NCBI GenBank assembly: GCA_023393155.1
Contig: JAEWML010000260.1
Span: 1 to 9,674, forward strand
DNA length: 9,674 nt
Direction: 5' to 3'
Origin: Bacillota bacterium
GTDB lineage: Bacteria > Bacillota > Clostridia > Oscillospirales > Oscillospiraceae
Positions 6,313 to 9,674 of this stretch are shown piece by piece. Position 1 is the first letter of the stretch. Every line of letters starts with the position of its first letter. The translations under genes and the position numbers were made by a program. Below the pieces are notes generated by a model, which did not search any database, was not told the origin of the DNA, and saw nothing but the letters and a program-made list of their open reading frames with translations.

Positions 6313-6539
6313 GGCATGACCTCCACTTCGATGTTCCGGGCGTCCTCCCGGCGCAGGGACAGAGAGTAGCCCCGTACCAGCAGCTCCATAGGGTCCCCCA
6401 GAGGGGCCACCCGCTCAATCCGCACCACGGTTTTCGGAATCAGCCCCATGTCCAGCAGGCGGCACCGCAGGGCGCCCTGCCCGCCCACGGCGGTAATTAC
6501 GGCCCTTTGACCGATGGGTAAGGTATCCAACTGCATCAT
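6309..6539 (-). CDS. feoA: Ferrous iron transport protein A (SH3-like cytoplasmic partner of FeoB)
   Basis: This 76-residue FeoA-domain protein is the first gene of the iron-uptake operon. It shows the family core RCRLLDMGLIPKTVVRIERV (25-44) and the C-terminal strands APLGDPMELLVRGYSLSLR (45-63), followed by DARNIEVE (66-73). FeoA forms a small SH3-like barrel that is thought to bind FeoB and tune its GTPase or transport activity. Two ATG codons stand side by side (6539 and 6536). A weak ribosome site GAAGGGA lies about 7-13 nt upstream and suits either. It overlaps feoB by 4 nt. The length of about 75 residues is typical. No FeoC-like gene is present. The Cys-rich mini-protein after feoB takes the third position in this operon. 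Confidence 0.95.
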   Translation of the reverse strand: MMQLDTLPIGQRAVITAVGGQGALRCRLLDMGLIPKTVVRIERVAPLGDPMELLVRGYSLSLRREDARNIEVEVMP

Positions 6540-6569
6540 ATTCGCGTCCCTTCGACGTAATTCGCTTCA

Positions 6570-6591
6570 AGAGTTAGTAAACGGTAACTCT
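6570..6591. promoter_or_regulatory. Inverted repeat in the feoA leader
   Basis: AGAGTTA (6570-6576) and TAACTCT (6585-6591) are exact reverse complements around 8 nt. On the feo transcript this falls at about +2 to +23, a common operator position, and it could also form a 7-bp RNA stem. It is distinct from the neighbouring DtxR-like sequence. Which protein, if any, binds is unknown. Confidence 0.4.
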
Positions 6592-6592
6592 G

Positions 6593-6611
6593 TAAGGTTA
6601 GAGTAGCATAA
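6593..6611. promoter_or_regulatory. Candidate DtxR/IdeR-type iron box overlapping the feoA -10
   Basis: TAAGGTTAGAGTAGCATAA (plus strand) agrees at 14 of 19 positions with the DtxR/IdeR consensus TTAGGTTAGSCTAACCTAA. The left half matches at 8 of 9 bases. The site covers the -10 hexamer (6600-6605), so a bound Fe2+-loaded repressor would block RNA polymerase. Function and location agree with iron-repressed feo transcription, but the identity of the regulator is inferred. Confidence 0.45.
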
Positions 6612-6628
6612 CGCCGCCCGCCTGTCAA
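6600..6628 (-). promoter_or_regulatory. Promoter of the feoA-feoB operon
   Basis: On the minus strand, TTGACA (6628-6623) is a perfect -35. A 17-nt spacer follows, and TACTCT (6605-6600) is preceded by TG one base upstream (extended -10). Transcription would start near 6593, giving a leader of about 54 nt. This is one of the best-formed promoters in the window and is likely to be strong unless repressed. Confidence 0.7.
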
Positions 6629-6699
6629 ACCCCAGCTTGCGGAAAGTGCGCTCAAATCCCCCGCTTGGATTTGTGAAAAACAGCAGGCCGCGCTCTGCC

Positions 6700-6739
6700 A
6701 AAACGCAAAAAGGCGCGGGGGTCTTTTGGCCCCCGCGCC
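6700..6739 (-). terminator. Intrinsic terminator of the pantothenate kinase transcript
   Basis: On the minus strand, GGCGCGGGGG (6739-6730) pairs with CCCCCGCGCC (6721-6712), with an inner C-G and a wobble pair closing a 4-nt loop. The run TTTTTGCGTTT follows directly (6711-6701). This is a standard GC stem plus U-tract. It lies about 130 nt after the kinase stop and upstream of the feoA promoter, insulating the two units. Confidence 0.85.
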
Positions 6740-6868
6740 GGGAAAGGTCATGTAAAAATGATGGAATGGTTGCGGAAAGACCGGGAAAAACATAAGAAGG
6801 GGCAAAAGTTGGAAAAGCGACGGATTCCGCAGAAAAGCGAGGGAGGTGGAGTGTTGTCAAGCAGAGCG
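6740..6868. other. 3' untranslated stretch after the pantothenate kinase gene
   Basis: I see no gene here. A plus-strand frame opens at ATG 6758 and encodes a Lys/Arg-rich start, but it continues antisense through the kinase gene and is not believable. The stretch is probably the 3' end of the kinase transcript before its terminator. Confidence 0.5.
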
Positions 6869-7714
6869 TCAGTCCGGGCTGGCGGGGCCAGTTTGCTTGA
6901 TGCTGCACAGCGCCGCGCCGATGGCGGTTGCAAAGGTGGCGTTTTCGGGAATGATATAGCGGATGCCGTACAGCTTTTCAAACACCTGAAAGGATGGCTC
7001 CGCCTGATCCAGCGTGGTCATGGAGCCGGTGAGGATGACCGTGTCCGTCCCGCAGCAGCGGCAGGCCAGCACCGTCATGGTGCCGATGGCCTGAAGCACC
7101 AGATTCACCGCCCCGGCGGCAAGGTCGGCGGGGGAGGCGTCCTCGGCCAGATTTCCGAAGTTGGCGGCGGTCATGTCCGGGTGCAGGGTTTTGGCGGCCT
7201 CGGTGGCGATGTCCGCGATGCGCAAATCCACTTGGGAAAGGTCCCCGCCGACCGCCATCTTCTTAATCTGGCCGAACCGCTCCACGCCCACCAGCTTGCG
7301 GCAAAGGCCGCCCAAGGTGCCGCCGCCGATGCCGCTGCCGCACAGGTGCTCCACCTTTCCATCCTTTGCCCAGAGAAAGGCCGTGCCGGTGCCCATGGTT
7401 GCCACCACGCCCTCCGGCTGGCCGGAGAGCGCCAGCGCCCCGGTGCCGCTGGCGGTAAATTCGTCCACCCGGCAGGTGGGGATACCGTGGATATCCTCCT
7501 GCACATAGGAGGCGCCCACACCGGTGAGCACGATCTGCTGCACGTCGTCCAGCCACATGCGGTTACTGACAAGATAGTTGCCCAGCGCCCCGAATAACGA
7601 CGTAAGCTGGTCCTCCGCCCGGACGCGGAGCATGGATATCACGGTTCCACGCTCGTCCAGACCCACAATTTTTGTGGTGGAGCCGCCGATGTCGATTCCC
7701 AGAATCAGGCCCAT
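6869..7714 (-). CDS. coaW: Type II pantothenate kinase
   Basis: This 281-residue enzyme phosphorylates pantothenate with ATP, the first committed step of coenzyme A synthesis. It has the actin-like ASKHA fold. The phosphate-1 motif ILGIDIGGSTTKIVG (4-18) opens the protein, RVDEFTASGTG (82-92) carries the conserved Glu85 likely to act as base, VATMGTGT (104-111) is phosphate-2, and GSGIGGGTLGGL (126-137) is typical of eukaryotic-like type II kinases. The C-terminal VILTGSMTT and ATAIGAAL segments complete the fold. The ATG at 7714 has GGAG (7723-7726) at 8 nt and gives the expected length, whereas a TTG at 7732 overlaps that site. It is divergent from pncB and ends at a clear terminator, so it is a single-gene unit. 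Type I and type III kinases lack this Gly-rich pattern, which separates it from CoaA and CoaX. BadF/hydantoinase-type ATPases share the first motif but fit less well. Confidence 0.88.
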   Translation of the reverse strand: MGLILGIDIGGSTTKIVGLDERGTVISMLRVRAEDQLTSLFGALGNYLVSNRMWLDDVQQIVLTGVGASYVQEDIHGIPTCRVDEFTASGTGALALSGQPEGVVATMGTGTAFLWAKDGKVEHLCGSGIGGGTLGGLCRKLVGVERFGQIKKMAVGGDLSQVDLRIADIATEAAKTLHPDMTAANFGNLAEDASPADLAAGAVNLVLQAIGTMTVLACRCCGTDTVILTGSMTTLDQAEPSFQVFEKLYGIRYIIPENATFATAIGAALCSIKQTGPASPD

Positions 7715-7782
7715 GCCTCTGGCTCCTTTCAAATGCGGACGCCGCGCGCGGTCATATATCCGCTATTTTAAAATATGCTTGT

Positions 7783-7811
7783 ATCATAGGGGAGAAGCGC
7801 GGGATTGTCAA
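7783..7811 (-). promoter_or_regulatory. Promoter of the pantothenate kinase gene
   Basis: On the minus strand, TTGACA (7811-7806) and TATGAT (7788-7783) are spaced by 17 nt, which is close to ideal. The transcript start would be near 7776, giving a leader of about 60 nt. The -35 overlaps the inverted repeat TTGTC (7805-7809) / GACAA (7823-7827). Confidence 0.75.
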
Positions 7812-7853
7812 TTCAAAGAGTCGACAAACTTTTGAGGAAAAATGCGGAAAACA

Positions 7854-7882
7854 TTGCTTTCCCCGGCAGGGAGCGCTATAAT
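7854..7882 (+). promoter_or_regulatory. Promoter of the pncB gene
   Basis: TTGCTT (7854-7859) and a perfect TATAAT (7877-7882) are spaced by 17 nt. Transcription would start near 7889, which rules out the longer in-frame ATG at 7842 as the start of pncB. The -35 boxes of this promoter and the divergent kinase promoter are 42 bp apart. Confidence 0.72.
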
Positions 7883-7892
7883 CTATGCAATT

Positions 7893-7924
7893 ACCTCCGT
7901 TTTGGACGGAGTACGATTGAGGTG
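7893..7924 (+). promoter_or_regulatory. Leader hairpin of pncB with alternative pairing to the ribosome site
   Basis: CTCCGT (7895-7900) pairs exactly with ACGGAG (7906-7911) over a 5-nt loop. The overlapping ACCTC (7893-7897) is complementary to GAGGT (7919-7923) of the ribosome site. The two pairings exclude each other, so a translational switch is possible. It does not match any riboswitch I can name. Confidence 0.35.
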
Positions 7925-7928
7925 CGAT

Positions 7929-9377
7929 ATGAGCGTCCGCGGGAAACTCAATATGTCCATGCTTTGTGACTTCTATGAGCTGACCATGGGAAACGGGTAC
8001 TTTGAAACGGGCTTTCAGGACCGGATTACCTATTTCGACGTGTTTTTCCGTAGCGTGCCGGATCAGGGCGGCTTTGCTCTGGCGGCGGGACTGGATCAGG
8101 TGATCGAATATATCGAGGACCTGCATTTTTCAGAGGAAGACCTTCATTATCTCCGGGGACGGAAGCTGTTTTCCGAGGCGTTTCTGAACTATTTGAAGAA
8201 CTTCCGTTTCACCGGCGATTTGTACGCCATCCCCGAGGGAACTCCTGTTTTTCCGCAGGAGCCGCTGATAACGGTCCGGGCCCCTGCCATTCAGGCCCAG
8301 CTCATCGAGACGTTCTTGCTTTTGTCCGTGAACCACCAGAGCCTGGTTGCCACCAAGGCAAACCGCATTGTCCGGGCCGCCAAGGGGCGCACCGTGCTGG
8401 AATTCGGCTCCCGCCGCGCACAGGGGACGGACGGCGCCATCAACGGCGCACGGGCCGCCTATATCGGCGGCTGCGGGGGAACGGCCTGCGCCATTGCCGA
8501 CCAGATTTACGGCGTTCCCGCCGGGGGAACCATGGCCCATGCCTGGGTTCAGATGTTCGACAGCCAGTATGAGGCGTTTAGGACCTACTGCCGCCTTTAT
8601 CCCAACAACGCAACGCTGCTGGTGGATACCTACAACACTCTCAAATCCGGCGTACCGGACGCCATCCGGGCCTTTAACGAGGTGCTGCGGCCTTTGGGTA
8701 TCCAAAAATGCGGTATTCGTCTGGACTCCGGCGACATGGCGTATCTCACGCGGGAGGCCCGGAAAATGCTGGACGACGCGGGCTGGCCGGGCTGCGAGAT
8801 TTCCGTGTCCAACGCACTGGATGAGTACCTGATTCAGGATTTGGTGCAGCAGGGGGCCAAAATCGACATGTTCGGCGTGGGCGAGCGGTTGATTACAGCC
8901 CGCAGCGAACCGGTGTTCGGCGGGGTGTACAAGCTGGCGGCGGTGGAGGACGACGCGGGGAACATCCTTCCCAAAATCAAGGTCAGTGAAAACATCGCAA
9001 AAATAACGATTCCCCATTTTAAAAAGACCTATCGGCTGTACGACCGGGCCACCGGAAAGGCGGAAGCGGACTACATCTGTCTTCACGACGAGGTTTTGGA
9101 CGACACGAAGCCCTTGGAGCTGTTTGACCCGCTGGCCACCTGGAAGCGGAAAACTTTGACGAATTTCACCGCGCGGGAGTTGCAGGAGCCGATTTATCTG
9201 GGTGGAAAGCTGGTGTACCGCCAGCCTGAGCTGCGGGATATCCGGACATACTGCGCCCAGCAGGTGGACACGCTGTGGGACGAGGTGAAGCGGTTCGACT
9301 ATCCCCATAAATACTATGTGGACCTGTCCCGGAAGGTATGGGACATCCAGCACGAGCTGCTGAAACAGAGCAGATGA
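7929..9377 (+). CDS. pncB: Nicotinate phosphoribosyltransferase
   Basis: This 482-residue cytoplasmic enzyme joins nicotinate and PRPP to make nicotinate mononucleotide, with ATP hydrolysis, in the Preiss-Handler salvage route to NAD. The N-terminus MSMLCDFYELTMGNGYF (9-25) and YFDVFFRSVP (35-44) are typical. The barrel motifs are LEFGSRRAQG (157-166), GTMAHAW (200-206) with His204 matching the conserved active-site His region, LLVDTYNT (230-237), IRLDSGD (263-269) and FGVGERLITA (315-324). Its length and motifs fit the long Gram-positive class. The ATG at 7929 follows GAGGTG (7919-7924) at 4 nt. Longer in-frame starts precede the predicted transcript start. The C-terminal part (DYPHKYYVDLSRKVWDIQHE) is also typical. 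It diverges from the CoA-pathway kinase and is followed by the cardiolipin synthase gene after 70 nt, with no clear terminator between. Confidence 0.95.
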   Translation: MSVRGKLNMSMLCDFYELTMGNGYFETGFQDRITYFDVFFRSVPDQGGFALAAGLDQVIEYIEDLHFSEEDLHYLRGRKLFSEAFLNYLKNFRFTGDLYAIPEGTPVFPQEPLITVRAPAIQAQLIETFLLLSVNHQSLVATKANRIVRAAKGRTVLEFGSRRAQGTDGAINGARAAYIGGCGGTACAIADQIYGVPAGGTMAHAWVQMFDSQYEAFRTYCRLYPNNATLLVDTYNTLKSGVPDAIRAFNEVLRPLGIQKCGIRLDSGDMAYLTREARKMLDDAGWPGCEISVSNALDEYLIQDLVQQGAKIDMFGVGERLITARSEPVFGGVYKLAAVEDDAGNILPKIKVSENIAKITIPHFKKTYRLYDRATGKAEADYICLHDEVLDDTKPLELFDPLATWKRKTLTNFTARELQEPIYLGGKLVYRQPELRDIRTYCAQQVDTLWDEVKRFDYPHKYYVDLSRKVWDIQHELLKQSR

Positions 9378-9447
9378 GGCCCGCGGATGTCGGCACAGCG
9401 GCAGGCCGCCAAGGCGGGACGCCGGATTGACAGGAAGGGAGCGGTTT

Positions 9448-9674
9448 ATGCGCCGGACGGGAGACAGACAAGCACGCAGCCAGAGAATTGAGCGGCGCAT
9501 ATCCGCCGTGTCCAGCATCGCCATGTGTGTGCTGACGGTGCTGGTGCAGATTGTGGTGACGCTGCTGCTGACGCGGCTTTTGAAGCAGCACGCAAGCCTT
9601 GCCTACGCATTTTTGGAGCTGATAGGCGTGGTAATGGCAATGAGCGTGTTTCTCCGCTCCGGAAGCCCCAGCTA
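9448..9674 (+). CDS. cls: Probable cardiolipin synthase, N-terminal part (runs off right edge)
   Basis: The ATG at 9448 follows AGGAAGGGAG (9432-9441) with good spacing, and the frame stays open to the window end (75 full codons). After a basic N-terminus (MRRTGDRQARSQRIERR) come two hydrophobic helices, about 18-42 (ISAVSSIAMCVLTVLVQIVV and on) and 51-68 (ASLAYAFLELIGVVMAMSVF). The segment then enters RSGSPSY, which resembles the 'NPSYK' junction of PLDc_N domains in cardiolipin synthases. Such enzymes join two phosphatidylglycerol molecules in the membrane and carry two HKD motifs further on, which are not in the window. It may be cotranscribed with pncB. The name rests on the N-terminal domain only, and another membrane protein with a PLDc_N-like start remains possible. 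Confidence 0.65.
   Translation, partial: MRRTGDRQARSQRIERRISAVSSIAMCVLTVLVQIVVTLLLTRLLKQHASLAYAFLELIGVVMAMSVFLRSGSPS

Noticed and set aside
6758..7597. Plus-strand frame starting with a Lys/Arg-rich segment
   Set aside because: It begins just after the kinase terminator but runs antisense through the kinase gene. It has no clear ribosome site and no recognisable domain.
9378..9447. Possible terminator between pncB and cls (CCGCC-AA-GGCGG near 9409)
   Set aside because: The loop is too small, and no T-run follows. A TTGACA at 9427 has no -10 partner before the ATG, so it is not taken as a promoter either.
8130..9524. 464-codon minus-strand frame across pncB
   Set aside because: It is antisense to a clear nicotinate phosphoribosyltransferase and has no family resemblance.

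Overview
The window looks like chromosomal DNA of a moderately GC-rich anaerobic member of the Clostridia. An Oscillospiraceae relative (Flavonifractor / Lawsonibacter / Oscillibacter type) is my best guess. This rests on gene content and style: a FeoA-FeoB set with a FeoB-associated Cys-rich mini-protein, a NimA-type flavoprotein, strong AGGAGG ribosome binding sites, and a sigma / anti-sigma operon that carries LiaI/LiaF-like membrane genes. No tRNA, rRNA, CRISPR, insertion sequence or phage gene is visible. The region reads as ordinary housekeeping and accessory chromosome.

Layout. (1) 1-2153, minus strand: an ECF-type operon running sigma factor, zinc-binding membrane anti-sigma factor, five-segment membrane protein, then a LiaI/LiaF-like membrane protein cut by the left edge. 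A promoter of ECF type lies directly upstream of the sigma gene, so the operon probably activates itself. (2) 2229-4046, plus strand: a NimA-like flavin-binding protein overlapping a tRNA-dihydrouridine synthase by 4 nt, then a 59-residue conserved small protein. A perfect 21-bp hairpin follows and separates this operon from the convergent feo operon. (3) 4114-6628, minus strand: feoA, feoB and a 52-residue Cys-rich FeoB-associated protein, for ferrous iron uptake. The feoA promoter overlaps a sequence resembling a DtxR/IdeR iron box. (4) 6700-9377: a type II pantothenate kinase (minus) and a nicotinate phosphoribosyltransferase (plus), divergent from a 214-bp region with two well-formed promoters. 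They act in CoA and NAD biosynthesis. An intrinsic terminator closes the kinase transcript. (5) 9448-end, plus strand: the N-terminus of a probable cardiolipin synthase.

The best leads are regulatory rather than new genes: the self-recognising ECF promoter, the candidate iron box with a second dyad in the feo leader, and a possible ribosome-site switch in the short pncB leader. I found no convincing undescribed multi-gene system.
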